Origin: JACMLD01 sp047602295
Lineage (GTDB): Bacteria; Bacteroidota; Bacteroidia; Chitinophagales; Chitinophagaceae
Direction: 5' to 3'
Assembly: GCA_047602295.1 (NCBI GenBank)
Contig: JASGHP010000001.1
Span: 2,108,001 to 2,172,000 of the forward strand
Length of the DNA stretch: 64,000 nt
The number at the start of each line of letters is the position of its first letter. Position 1 is the stretch's first letter. Of the stretch, positions 52,519 through 60,591 are shown one piece after another. The notes below the pieces were generated by a model that did not search any database, was not told where the DNA came from, and saw only the letters and a list, made by a program, of their open reading frames with translations. A program made the position numbers and the translations under genes.

Positions 52519-53565
52519 GTGATTAAAAACTCCCCTTCAGGGGTCGGGGGTAAACAAACCTATCGTTTTTCCAATTCATCAGTTGATTATTACCTGGCCA
52601 ATGGTATCAGTCATTTAAAAGAGATAGTTGATATTTCATCTACTATAGTTGTGACTGACGAAAATATTTTTGCTGCACATACCAAACGTTTTAAGCCTTA
52701 TAAAACCATTGTGCTTAAAGCAGGCGAACAATACAAAACACAAGCTACTGTAGATAACCTCATTACTCAATTGATTGAATCGGGTGCAGACAGAAAATCT
52801 ACGCTTGTTGGTGTGGGAGGTGGCGTAATTACAGACATTACTGGTTATACAGCATCTGTATACATGCGTGGTATTCGATTTGGATTTATTCCTACTTCTA
52901 TATTAGCGATGGTGGATGCTAGCATTGGTGGTAAAAATGGTATTGATGTGGGATTGTATAAAAACATGGTGGGCATTATACGCCAGCCTTCATTTATACT
53001 GCACGATATGGTTTTTGTAAACTCATTGCCACAGGCAGAATGGGAGAATGGCTTTGCGGAAATTATTAAACACGCCTGTATAAAAGATGCAGAGATGTTT
53101 CGCCAGTTGGAAGCAAATTCACTAAAAAAATATCAGGCTAAAAAAACATTGCTGTGCGAACTTGTACAACGCAATGCTATTTTAAAAACCAAAGTGGTAC
53201 AGAAAGATGAGTTTGAAAGTGGCGATAGAAAGCTGCTGAACTTTGGTCATACACTTGGTCATGCTATTGAGAACATGTACGCATTTTCTCACGGGCAGGC
53301 TGTAGCTATTGGAATGACTTATGCCTGTCATATCTCTGAACAGTTGAGTGGCTTTAAAGAAACAAAAAGAGTAACAGACCTTATTGGCAATTATGGCTTG
53401 CCAACTTACACTGAGTTTGACAAAGCAAAAGCTTTTGAAATTTTGCAGAAAGACAAGAAGAAAGTGAAAAAAGAAATGAGCTATGTGCTGCTGCAAAAAT
53501 TAGGAAAGGGGTTAGTTAAGAACATTCCATTGAATGATCTGGAAAATATTATTAAAGCACTTTAA
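52519..53565 (+). CDS. aroB: 3-dehydroquinate synthase
   Basis: 348 residues if read from GTG 52519. The family body is clear: STLVGVGGGVITDITGYTASVYMRGIRFGFIPTSILAMVDASIGGKNGIDVG, NMVGIIRQPSFILHD, GFAEIIKHACI and RKLLNFGHTLGHAIENM (metal-binding His pair), MTYACHISEQL. It converts DAHP to dehydroquinate with NAD and Zn. The start is odd: residues 4-12 (NSPSGVGGK) are encoded by a copy of the dispersed CCCCTTTAGGGG-type repeat, and no ATG is available for more than 100 codons, so either a GTG start reading through the repeat or a downstream non-AUG start is used. Confidence 0.9.
   Translation: MIKNSPSGVGGKQTYRFSNSSVDYYLANGISHLKEIVDISSTIVVTDENIFAAHTKRFKPYKTIVLKAGEQYKTQATVDNLITQLIESGADRKSTLVGVGGGVITDITGYTASVYMRGIRFGFIPTSILAMVDASIGGKNGIDVGLYKNMVGIIRQPSFILHDMVFVNSLPQAEWENGFAEIIKHACIKDAEMFRQLEANSLKKYQAKKTLLCELVQRNAILKTKVVQKDEFESGDRKLLNFGHTLGHAIENMYAFSHGQAVAIGMTYACHISEQLSGFKETKRVTDLIGNYGLPTYTEFDKAKAFEILQKDKKKVKKEMSYVLLQKLGKGLVKNIPLNDLENIIKAL
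52532..52553. repeat. CCCCTTCAGGGG repeat inside the 5' end of aroB
   Basis: CCCCTTCAGGGGTCGGGGGT followed by AA. Member of the start-codon repeat family; here it lies within the only available reading frame of aroB. Confidence 0.75.
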
Positions 53566-53567
53566 AT

Positions 53568-53589
53568 CCCCTTTAGGGGTAGGGGTTAT
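53568..53589. repeat. CCCCTTTAGGGG start-codon repeat, copy before aroA
   Basis: CCCCTTTAGGGGTAGGGGTT then AT; it begins 3 bases after the aroB stop and the aroA ATG is read from the base directly after it. Confidence 0.75.
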
Positions 53590-54861
53590 ATGATTGCAAC
53601 AATACAACCAACATCGTTATCAGGAACAATACAGGCACCCGCTTCAAAGAGTTCTATGCAAAGAGCTTGTGCTGCGGCATTGGCAGCAAAAGGGAAAAGC
53701 TTTATAAAGAATCCTGGTCATTCTAATGACGATAAAGCGGCCATGGATATTATACAAAGACTGGGAGCGGAGTTGACAATAAAAGGTGAAGAGTTAATCA
53801 TTAATAGCAATGGTGTTAAGCCCGTTGCGGATGATATTAATTGCGGAGAAAGCGGCCTGAGCATACGCATGTTTACACCATTGGTAGCGCTAAGCGAAAA
53901 GCAGATAACCATCAACGGTAGTGGCAGCCTTGCAACCAGGCCTATGGATTTTTTTGATGAAGTGATGCCTAAGCTTGGTGTAAAAATTAAAAGCCAGCAG
54001 GGAAAGCTGCCTTTGCAAGTGCAAGGACCGGTTGTACCACAAAATATTACAGTAGACGGATCTTTAAGTTCTCAATTTCTTACCGGGCTTTTAATGTCTT
54101 ATGCAGCTTCTGATGCAAGCGATGTAGCCATCACGGTAACCAATTTAAAAAGTCGTCCTTATATAGATCTCACTTTGGATGTAATGAAAAGATTTGGCAT
54201 GAAAGTTCCCGAAAACAGGAACTACGAATCTTTTTATTTTCCAGAGACTCACCACTCATCACTCACCACTCACCAATACACAGTAGAAGGCGATTGGAGT
54301 GGTGGTGCATTTTTATTGGTTGCTGGCGCTATTGCGGGTAACATTGTTGTAAAAGGATTAGATGTGCAATCAACACAAGCGGATAAGGCAGTATTGCAGG
54401 CATTGGTTGATTGCGGCGCAGGCATTTCTATACAAGATAATCAGATTGAATTAAGACCATTGCCCTTAAAAGCATTTCATTTTAATGCTACTGATTGCCC
54501 GGATTTGTTTCCGCCATTGGTTGCGCTGGCTGCTTGTTGCAACGGCACTACCGCTATTGAAGGCGCTACACGTTTAACGCACAAGGAAAGTAACCGTGCG
54601 TTAACATTGCAAGAGGAGTTTGGCAAGATGGGAATTGAAATAACTTTACAGGGCGATTTGATGTTGATAAAAGGCGGTACAGGTTTGAAAGGAGCGAAAG
54701 TTCATTCCAGGCACGACCACCGAATTGCTATGGCTTGTGCAGTAGCTGCATTAAAAGCGGATGGAGAAGTGGTGATTGAAGAAGCAGACGCCATCAATAA
54801 ATCTTATCCTGATTTCTATGAACACCTGCAACAATTAGGGGCTGTTTGTGTTGCTAAATGA
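53590..54861 (+). CDS. aroA: 3-phosphoshikimate 1-carboxyvinyltransferase (EPSP synthase)
   Basis: 423 residues. EPSP synthase signature: LSGTIQAPASKSSMQRACAAALAAKG (PEP/S3P lysine), NPGHSNDDKAAMDIIQRLGAEL, CGESGLSIRMFTPLVAL (the catalytic Ser-Gly-Arg region, GSGSLATRPMDFF), VDGSLSSQFLTGLLM, SRPYIDLTLDVMKRFG, VEGDWSGGAFLLVAGAI, SRHDHRIAMACAVAAL. It makes EPSP from shikimate-3-phosphate. Residues 220-229 (THHSSLTTHQ) come from an inserted copy of a dispersed CTCACCACT repeat and interrupt the normally short loop just before VEGDW; the frame is kept. Confidence 0.93.
   Translation: MIATIQPTSLSGTIQAPASKSSMQRACAAALAAKGKSFIKNPGHSNDDKAAMDIIQRLGAELTIKGEELIINSNGVKPVADDINCGESGLSIRMFTPLVALSEKQITINGSGSLATRPMDFFDEVMPKLGVKIKSQQGKLPLQVQGPVVPQNITVDGSLSSQFLTGLLMSYAASDASDVAITVTNLKSRPYIDLTLDVMKRFGMKVPENRNYESFYFPETHHSSLTTHQYTVEGDWSGGAFLLVAGAIAGNIVVKGLDVQSTQADKAVLQALVDCGAGISIQDNQIELRPLPLKAFHFNATDCPDLFPPLVALAACCNGTTAIEGATRLTHKESNRALTLQEEFGKMGIEITLQGDLMLIKGGTGLKGAKVHSRHDHRIAMACAVAALKADGEVVIEEADAINKSYPDFYEHLQQLGAVCVAK
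54246..54276. repeat. CTCACCACT-type repeat inserted in aroA
   Basis: GACTCACCACTCATCACTCAC followed by CACTCACCAA, within aroA codons 220-229. The same tandem units occur in spacers at 46955-46985 and, inverted, at 48861. Confidence 0.7.
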
Positions 54862-54928
54862 GATAAAGTTGAACGGAGCGTCGCAACGGAAGATCAATCA
54901 GTAGTAAATGCCAGCTTCAAAATAAAAA

Positions 54929-55600
54929 ATGTCAGAATCAGAAGATATATTAAAATCGTGGGAGGCAAATGCCAATAACTGGATTGCCACTATAGACAAT
55001 GCGGAATTGGAAAGCCGTAACCTGGTAACCAATAACGCCATTGTAGAAACAGTATGCAGTTACGATTGCAGCACTATACTTGACATTGGTTGCGGTGAAG
55101 GATGGCTTACCAGGGCTTTGCGAAAAAAAGGAAAACAAAGCTTTGGTGTGGATGCAATTGAAGAGCTGGTGAAAAACGCTATTAAAAAAGACGGCGATTT
55201 TTATAAAACCGTTTCTTACAAAGAACTGGCAGAAGGAAAGAAGTTTAAGGAGAAAGGTTTTGATGCCGGTGTTATCAATTTTGCACTTATTGATAAAGAT
55301 GAAACGGAAACGTTGATACACGCTATACCACACTATTTAAAAAAGCACGGGCTGCTGTTTATACAAACATTGCATCCGCATTCAATAGCTGCCAGCAGCG
55401 AATATGTGAGTGGTTGGAAGGAAGGTAGCTGGAATGGTATGAAGCGTAATTTTGAACAACCGTATCAATGGTATTTTCGTACCATGGAAGATTGGTTGCA
55501 GTTGTTCAGCAATCATTACAAGGTTGTGGCTATAAAAGAACCGCTTCATCCGGAAACAGTAAAGCCGGCATCAGTTATTTTTATATTGCAAACAAAATAA
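54929..55600 (+). CDS. Class I SAM-dependent methyltransferase
   Basis: 223 residues. Motif I DIGCGEGWLTRALRKKG with preceding STIL and following FGVDAIEELVKNA, then a weaker motif II/III (FDAGVINFALIDKDETETLIHAI, HYLKKHGLLFIQTLHP) define the Rossmann methyltransferase; the C terminus EDWLQLFSNHYKVVAIKEPLHPETVKPASVIFIL is usual for ubiquinone/menaquinone-type or small-molecule methyltransferases. Substrate unknown. It lies between aroA (67 bases) and aroC (23 bases) in the aromatic operon, an unusual guest there. Confidence 0.88.
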   Translation: MSESEDILKSWEANANNWIATIDNAELESRNLVTNNAIVETVCSYDCSTILDIGCGEGWLTRALRKKGKQSFGVDAIEELVKNAIKKDGDFYKTVSYKELAEGKKFKEKGFDAGVINFALIDKDETETLIHAIPHYLKKHGLLFIQTLHPHSIAASSEYVSGWKEGSWNGMKRNFEQPYQWYFRTMEDWLQLFSNHYKVVAIKEPLHPETVKPASVIFILQTK

Positions 55601-55623
55601 TAGTCCGCCACGCGGAAGCAATT

Positions 55624-56616
55624 ATGAACGCATTTGGAAGAATATTCAGGGTAAATATTTTTGGTGAATCGCATGGCGAATCTGCCGGTGTTAATATTGA
55701 TGGTTGCCCTGCGGGATTGCCATTGAGTGTAGAAGATTTCCTGGAAGATATAGAAAGAAGAAAAGGCGGTACGCAAAAAGGTACAACCCCTCGTAAGGAA
55801 GATGATCTGCCTATTTTTAAAAGTGGTGTATTCAATGGAAAAACAACTGGTGCACCCATTACCATTTTATTTGAGAATAAAAATACCCGCAGTGGCGATT
55901 ATGAAAAGCAGCGTGATGTGCCAAGGCCCGGCCATGCAGATTTTGTAGCGCATGCAAAGTTTGGTGGTTATGAAGATTTCAGAGGTGGCGGTCATTTTAG
56001 CGGAAGGTTAACCGTATGTTTAGTAGCTGTTGGCGTAATTGCGAAGAAGTTATTAAACGAGATAAAAGTAAAGGCCACAATACTTGAGATAGGCGGCGAA
56101 ACAGATTTGGATAAAGGCCTGCAAAAGGCAATCGATCAAAAAGATTCTATTGGTGGGATCGTAGAGTGCCGTGCAAGTGGTTTGCCTATTGGTTTGGGAG
56201 AACCATTTTTTGATTCAGTAGAATCATTGCTCAGTCATGCAGTGTTTGCCATACCCGCTATTCGCGGTGTTGAATTTGGTACCGGCTTTGCGGCTGCAAA
56301 AATGTTTGGTGTAGATCATAATGATCCTATTGCAGATAAAACCGGCAAGACAACTACCAATCATGCTGGTGGTGTAGTAGGAGGCATTAGCAACGGCAAC
56401 GAATTGGTTTTCCGCATTGCCGTGAAGCCTACATCTTCTACACCCAAAGAGCAGCATACATTAAATTGGGAAACAGGTGAAGTAGAAAACTTTTCTGTAA
56501 AAGGCCGTCACGATTTATGCATTGCATTGCGTGTGCCGGTTGTGCTGGAAGCAGTTACTGCTATGGTATTAGCAGATTTGATGTTGCTTGAACAGCGGAT
56601 TAAGCGAATCCTTTAA
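55624..56616 (+). CDS. aroC: Chorismate synthase
   Basis: 330 residues from ATG 55624, which begins exactly at the family N terminus MNAFGRIFRVNIFGESHGE; the open frame continues upstream but overlaps the methyltransferase gene and does not fit. Also visible: GCPAGLPLSVEDFLEDIERRKGGTQK, NTRSGDYEK, RPGHADFVAHAKFGGYEDFRGGGHFSGRLT and GEPFFDSVESLLSHAVFAIPAIRGVEFG. FMN-dependent enzyme that makes chorismate from EPSP. Last pathway gene of the operon seen here; aroD/Q, aroE and aroK are not in the window. Confidence 0.95.
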   Translation: MNAFGRIFRVNIFGESHGESAGVNIDGCPAGLPLSVEDFLEDIERRKGGTQKGTTPRKEDDLPIFKSGVFNGKTTGAPITILFENKNTRSGDYEKQRDVPRPGHADFVAHAKFGGYEDFRGGGHFSGRLTVCLVAVGVIAKKLLNEIKVKATILEIGGETDLDKGLQKAIDQKDSIGGIVECRASGLPIGLGEPFFDSVESLLSHAVFAIPAIRGVEFGTGFAAAKMFGVDHNDPIADKTGKTTTNHAGGVVGGISNGNELVFRIAVKPTSSTPKEQHTLNWETGEVENFSVKGRHDLCIALRVPVVLEAVTAMVLADLMLLEQRIKRIL

Positions 56617-56625
56617 ATTTATATC

Positions 56626-56928
56626 ATGCCTATCATTTATCATGTTACTACAGAACCCGAATGGGAAACGGCACAGAAAAATGGAGTGTATACTGCTCCG
56701 TCATTGAATGCAGAAGGATTTATCCATTGTTCTGCTAATGATGAACAGTTGGCTGGCGTATTGCAACGTTATTTCGCCAGCAAAACACATTTGCTGAGGC
56801 TTGCTATAGATACAGATAAATTAGAGAGCCGCTATATTTACGAATGGTCCCCTTCTTCCGCTGATACCTTTCCGCATATTTATGGTCCTATCAACCTTGG
56901 TGCCGTGATTGAAGTAGAAAAAATCTAA
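56626..56928 (+). CDS. DUF952-family protein
   Basis: 100 residues: IYHVTTEPEWETAQKNGVY, EGFIHCSANDEQLAGVLQRYF, LLRLAIDTDKLESRYIYEW and FPHIYGPINLGAVIEVEKI. These match DUF952, thought to have a fold related to ADP-ribosyltransferase-like proteins, function unknown. Lies 10 bases after aroC and 11 before the next small gene, so it may be read from the aromatic operon. Confidence 0.85.
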   Translation: MPIIYHVTTEPEWETAQKNGVYTAPSLNAEGFIHCSANDEQLAGVLQRYFASKTHLLRLAIDTDKLESRYIYEWSPSSADTFPHIYGPINLGAVIEVEKI

Positions 56929-56938
56929 ACGAATTGTT

Positions 56939-57235
56939 ATGCATTCTTTCATCGTTAATGCTGCTGTACAAATCTTACCAGTGGTGCAGGACAGGCATCC
57001 TTACCTGTGGGTGGATGAAGCAATAGAAGTAATAAAGCAGTCAGGTGTAAAGTATCATGTAGGTCCTTTTGCTACAGAACTGGAAGGCACGTATGAGGAA
57101 GTGATGCAAGTGATACACCGAATCAATGAATATCTTCTTAGCAAAGGCTGCAACGAATGGATTTGCAATAGCCAGGTGCAGATAAGAAGCAAAGGAGATA
57201 TGACTGCAGAAGAGAAGACAGCAAAGTTTAATTGA
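56939..57235 (+). CDS. Thiamine-binding / MTH1187-YkoF family protein (DUF77)
   Basis: 98 residues: VNAAVQILPVVQ, YLWVDEAIEVIKQSGVKYHVGPFATELEGTYEEVMQVIHRINEYLLSKGCNEW and NSQVQIRSKGDMTAEEKTAKF. This ferredoxin-like fold is found in MTH1187/YkoF proteins that bind thiamine or related molecules, forming tetramers. Possible role in thiamine handling. It closes the plus-strand gene cluster and converges with metZ. Confidence 0.85.
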   Translation: MHSFIVNAAVQILPVVQDRHPYLWVDEAIEVIKQSGVKYHVGPFATELEGTYEEVMQVIHRINEYLLSKGCNEWICNSQVQIRSKGDMTAEEKTAKFN

Positions 57236-57239
57236 TATA

Positions 57240-57352
57240 AAGTTTTACCACAGAGGATTACAAGATTATATGGCAATGACTTCTTTTTTCGAAATAAGAA
57301 ATCCTCCTTTGCCTCTGTGAAATCCTCTTATTACCTCCGTGGTTAAAATAAT
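57240..57352. repeat. CCACAGAGG-type inverted repeat between convergent genes
   Basis: TTTTACCACAGAGGATTA at the left and, on the right, CCTCTGTGAAATCC with TACCTCCGTGGTTAAAA form an imperfect long hairpin. It lies between the convergent thiamine-binding gene and metZ, and probably ends both transcripts. Confidence 0.55.
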
Positions 57353-57365
57353 TGCAAGGCAATAA

Positions 57366-58532
57366 CTATCCCAACGCCTGCAAAATATCATCCAGTATGT
57401 CATCTGCATGTTCCAATCCGGTAGAAATGCGTATAAGCCCCGGCGTTATATTTACCGCGACTCTTTCTTCTTCAGTTAGTTTCGCATGTGTTGTACTTGC
57501 CGGGTGACTGGCAATACTTTTTGTATCTCCCAGGTTGGCAGTAAGCGACAGCATTTTTAGTTTGTTCAAAAAATTACGACCAGCTTCCAATCCGCCTTTT
57601 AGTTCAAAACAAACAATACCACCGCCACTGCTCATTTGCTGTTTGGCAATAGCATGTTGCGGATGACTTGGTAAAAAAGGATATTTCAACCAACTAATAG
57701 CCGGATGTTTTTCTAAAGCACTTGCAATATGCAAAGCATTTTTTGCATGTCGTTCCATGCGCACGTCCAGTGTTTCCAGGCTTTTGCTCAATACCCATGC
57801 ATTAAACGGAGACATAGCCGGGCCGGTGCTTCTGCAAAACAAATACACTTCATGCACCAGTGATTTTTTTCCGGCCACTACACCACCTAAAACCCTCCCC
57901 TGTCCATCAATCCATTTAGTAGCAGAATGCACAACCAGGTCTGCACCAAAATCTATTGGGCGTTGTATTACAGGTGTAGCAAAGCAATTATCTACAACTA
58001 AAATAAGTTTGTGCTTTTTAGCCAGTTCGCCGGCAAATTTCAAATCAATGATATCAAGTCCTGGATTGGTAGGCGTTTCCAGGTAAATCATTTTTGTATT
58101 AGGGCGAATGGCAGCTTCCCACGCAGCAGTATCACCAGCACTTACATAACTGCATTCGATGCCGTAGTTAGGCAGGTATTTTTTTATAATCGTATGAGTA
58201 CTGCCGAAGATGGCATTGCAGCTAAGCAGATGATCGCCTTTTTTCAAAAAAGTCATGAAGCTGGCAAAAATGGCACTCATGCCGGATGCAGTAGCATAAC
58301 CGGCTTCAGCACCTTCCAAGGCGCAAATCCTATCCGTAAATTCCTGCACCGTAGGATTGCTGAAACGACTGTATATATTGGCATCTGTTTCATCAGCAAA
58401 AGCAGCACGCATGTCTTCCGCGTTCTCAAATGTAAAACTGCTGGTAAGGAACATGGGAGAGGAATGCTCCATCTCATTGCTGCGTTCTGTACGGGTGCGG
58501 ATAACTTTTGTTATGGGGTGTTGTTCTTTCAT
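57366..58532 (-). CDS. metZ: O-succinylhomoserine / O-acetylhomoserine sulfhydrylase (Cys/Met metabolism PLP enzyme)
   Basis: 388 residues. Gamma-family PLP enzyme: SSFTFENAEDMRAAFADE, YSRFSNPTVQEFTDRICALEGAEAGYATASGMSAIFASFM, FGSTHTIIKKYLPNYGIECSYV, YLETPTNPGLDIIDL, VVDNCFATPVIQRPIDFGADLVVHSATKWIDGQGRVLGG (PLP Lys in SATKW) and LTANLGDTKSIASHPASTTHAKLTEEER. It fits MetZ-type sulfhydrylases, giving homocysteine directly from activated homoserine and sulfide. The nearby metX (homoserine O-acetyltransferase) makes acetyl-homoserine the likely substrate. Cystathionine gamma-synthase cannot be fully excluded. Confidence 0.88.
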   Translation of the reverse strand: MKEQHPITKVIRTRTERSNEMEHSSPMFLTSSFTFENAEDMRAAFADETDANIYSRFSNPTVQEFTDRICALEGAEAGYATASGMSAIFASFMTFLKKGDHLLSCNAIFGSTHTIIKKYLPNYGIECSYVSAGDTAAWEAAIRPNTKMIYLETPTNPGLDIIDLKFAGELAKKHKLILVVDNCFATPVIQRPIDFGADLVVHSATKWIDGQGRVLGGVVAGKKSLVHEVYLFCRSTGPAMSPFNAWVLSKSLETLDVRMERHAKNALHIASALEKHPAISWLKYPFLPSHPQHAIAKQQMSSGGGIVCFELKGGLEAGRNFLNKLKMLSLTANLGDTKSIASHPASTTHAKLTEEERVAVNITPGLIRISTGLEHADDILDDILQALG

Positions 58533-58588
58533 TGTTGTCTAGTTGATTTGTTGATCAGTTGCTTAGTTGCCTGGATTGGTTAGTTGCT

Positions 58589-58635
58589 GGTTGATTAGTT
58601 GTTTGCATGATCTCTATTAGATCAACTAATCAACC
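58589..58635. repeat. Inverted repeat between OsmC gene and metZ
   Basis: Perfect 13-bp arms GGTTGATTAGTTG (58589-58601) and CAACTAATCAACC (58623-58635), embedded in further TTAGTTG/TTGATTAG units. It lies just after the OsmC stop codon and upstream of metZ; a terminator or repeat element. Confidence 0.65.
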
Positions 58636-58641
58636 GATCAG

Positions 58642-59064
58642 CTAATTAACGACTTTCACTTCCCATGTAATCTTCGCTCCGCCGCCGCGCAATGTTTCTG
58701 CCACAGAGCAATATTTGTCTACAGAAAGCTCGCAGGCTTTTCTGGCTTTTTCAGGGTCTATATTGCCTTTTAGTTCAAATACAATATGCACTTTTTCCCA
58801 AAGAGAAGGCTCCTTGCCCGCAAAGCGATCGCCCTGTATTTTCATGGAAAATCCTTCTACGGTTTGCCTTTGTTTTTTCAGGATTGACACGATATCAATG
58901 CCGCTGCAGCCGCCCAGGCCCATCAGCAATACCTGCATGGGCCTCACGCCAAAATTGATGCCCCCGCCTTCGGGGCTGGTATCCATCCGCACGGTGTGGC
59001 CTTTGGCATCCGTTGCCTCAAAACCGTAGTCGCCCTCCAGCCTGTTTATGTTTATTTCTATCAT
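58642..59064 (-). CDS. OsmC-family peroxidase-like protein
   Basis: 140 residues. EINRNRLEGDYGFEATDAKGHTV-type start, then SPEGGGINFGVRPMQVLLMGLGGCSGIDIVSILKKQRQTVEGFSMKIQG, which holds the conserved cysteine of the family (GGCSGID), and CSVAETLRGGGAKI with the second cysteine. OsmC proteins reduce organic hydroperoxides with paired cysteines in the cytosol. The gene is divergent from metX with 71 bases between, so the two share a promoter region. Function by family. Confidence 0.88.
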   Translation of the reverse strand: MIEININRLEGDYGFEATDAKGHTVRMDTSPEGGGINFGVRPMQVLLMGLGGCSGIDIVSILKKQRQTVEGFSMKIQGDRFAGKEPSLWEKVHIVFELKGNIDPEKARKACELSVDKYCSVAETLRGGGAKITWEVKVVN

Positions 59065-59135
59065 TTATCAATATTTTTTGCAAATGTAACTCATACAGCC
59101 CTTTACTTTGCAATTTCAACAGTATACATGTTTTG

Positions 59136-60149
59136 ATGGAGGAATTTCATTATCCGCATCTTTTTGAACTGGAAAATGGTCAAACGCTGCCTGGTATTAC
59201 AATAGCTTACCACACTTATGGTCAGTTAAACAAAGACAAGAGCAATGTTGTTTGGATTTGTCACCACCTGACAGCTAATTCTGCTGTTACAGAATGGTGG
59301 CCGGGCATGGTAGGAGAAGGTTTTGTATTGGATCCTGCCCGTTATTTTATTGTTTGTGCCAATATACTCGGCTCTTGTTATGGAAGCAGCGGGCCGCTCA
59401 GTAAAAATCCCGAAACAAATCAGCCTTATTATAGCGGTTTCCCAAAATTGACCATCCGCGATATGGTGAAAGCGCATATCCTGCTTCGCCAGCACCTGCA
59501 TATTGATGCTATTCATCTGCTGGTGGGCGGCAGCATGGGCGGTTACCAGGCCATGGAATGGGCTTTTATGGAAACCACTGTTGTCAAAAAACTTTTCTTA
59601 CTGGCTACATCCGCTACAGAAAGTGCCTGGGGCATTGCCACACATACAGCGCAACGATTGGCCATAGAAGCTGACGCCACCTGGAAAGATAGCACACCAC
59701 AAGCTGGTAGCAAAGGACTTAAAGCGGCTCGCGCCATTGGTATGCTTACCTACCGCAACTATGGCATTATGGTAAAAAACCAGACCGATGAAAGTTCAGA
59801 TAAACTGGATGGTTACAAAGCTTCCTCTTATATCAATTACCAGGGCGATAAACTGGTAAAGCGTTTCAATGCATATTGCTACTGGTTGCTCTCCAAAGCC
59901 ATGGATAGCCATCATATGGCACGCAACAGGGGTGGAGATGTGGATGATGTATTAAAGCAATTGCCACAACCTACATTAATCATTGGCATCAGCAGCGATA
60001 TACTTTGCCCGCTGGAAGAACAACGGCATCTTGCCAAACAAATGCCCAGGGCCACACTCATAGAAATAGATTCTACTTATGGACACGATGGCTTTATGGT
60101 AGAGTCTGCAAAAATTGCCAAATACCTTTCAGATTGGTTGGAGCAATAG
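59136..60149 (+). CDS. metX: Homoserine O-acetyltransferase
   Basis: 337 residues from ATG 59136, where the family N terminus begins (FHYPHLFELENGQTLPGITIAYHTYG); the frame extends 41 codons upstream into the OsmC gene and is not used. Alpha/beta-hydrolase signature: HHLTANSAVTEWWPGMVG, ANILGSCYGSSGP, LLVGGSMGGYQAMEWA (nucleophile Ser in GGSMGG), SSDILCPLEEQRHLAKQMP (Asp) and DSTYGHDGFM (His). It acetylates homoserine for methionine synthesis, feeding MetZ. No SAM riboswitch is visible in the 71-base leader. Confidence 0.93.
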   Translation: MEEFHYPHLFELENGQTLPGITIAYHTYGQLNKDKSNVVWICHHLTANSAVTEWWPGMVGEGFVLDPARYFIVCANILGSCYGSSGPLSKNPETNQPYYSGFPKLTIRDMVKAHILLRQHLHIDAIHLLVGGSMGGYQAMEWAFMETTVVKKLFLLATSATESAWGIATHTAQRLAIEADATWKDSTPQAGSKGLKAARAIGMLTYRNYGIMVKNQTDESSDKLDGYKASSYINYQGDKLVKRFNAYCYWLLSKAMDSHHMARNRGGDVDDVLKQLPQPTLIIGISSDILCPLEEQRHLAKQMPRATLIEIDSTYGHDGFMVESAKIAKYLSDWLEQ

Positions 60150-60197
60150 CAAAGCATTAATGTCCGCATCAATCTAAACATAAGCTTTTACACTACG

Positions 60198-60225
60198 AGA
60201 AATCAGACATCACCACATCAGACAT
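60198..60225. repeat. ATCAGACATCA-type repeat, second copy
   Basis: AGAAATCAGACATCACCACA followed by TCAGACAT; almost identical to 48990-49017, where the repeat abuts a start codon. Here it lies between metX and a convergent small gene. Confidence 0.7.
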
Positions 60226-60244
60226 AAGCCATATCTCCCCGATT

Positions 60245-60505
60245 CTAAAAATCAGTTTTCGCTTTCATGATAGTGAATGAATAATCACGCCCTGTTTTTC
60301 TTACTGCTTTCAATACAGCATCTGTTACATCGTTTAATGTAAGATTGCCAAGGTAGCTAAACTCTCCTCTCTTAAGTTTTACCGGTTTCACCAGCCATTT
60401 TTTCTTTTTGCCCGTTGTTGCTTCTTTTGCTATTTCCTGCTGCAACGTGTCATAATCTTTTTCTTCTGCTTTCAGCAATTCTATTCTTGTTGTAAACTTT
60501 GCCAT
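60245..60505 (-). CDS. Small hypothetical protein, possibly DUF2622-like
   Basis: 86 residues: KFTTRIELLKAEEKDYDTLQQEIAKEA, a basic loop GKKKKWLVKPVKLKRGEF, SYLGNLTLNDVTDAVLKAVRKTGRDYSFTIMKAKTDF. Order strand-helix-strand-strand-helix-strand suggests a ferredoxin-like fold, and the pattern (R-x-EL, long helix, SYL/EY strand, Lys-rich helix, Y-S strand) recalls the short DUF2622 family. That link is weak. It is alone and convergent with metX. Confidence 0.55.
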   Translation of the reverse strand: MAKFTTRIELLKAEEKDYDTLQQEIAKEATTGKKKKWLVKPVKLKRGEFSYLGNLTLNDVTDAVLKAVRKTGRDYSFTIMKAKTDF

Positions 60506-60591
60506 AGTTGTTGTTTCATTAATTCCTTTTACAATTATGCGATCTTTAAAGTTGACTACAGTATCGTTTTAGCATTTCGTTTTGAATTAAG

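Noticed and set aside
46955..54276. CRISPR-like array from CTCACCACT repeats
   Set aside because: Units are short, variable and without unique equal-length spacers; no cas genes; copies are scattered in several spacers and inside aroA.
59065..59135. SAM riboswitch in front of metX (also looked for at metZ and ahcY)
   Set aside because: The leader is only 71 bases and shows no SAM-I/SAM-II type stems; metZ and ahcY leaders also lack them.
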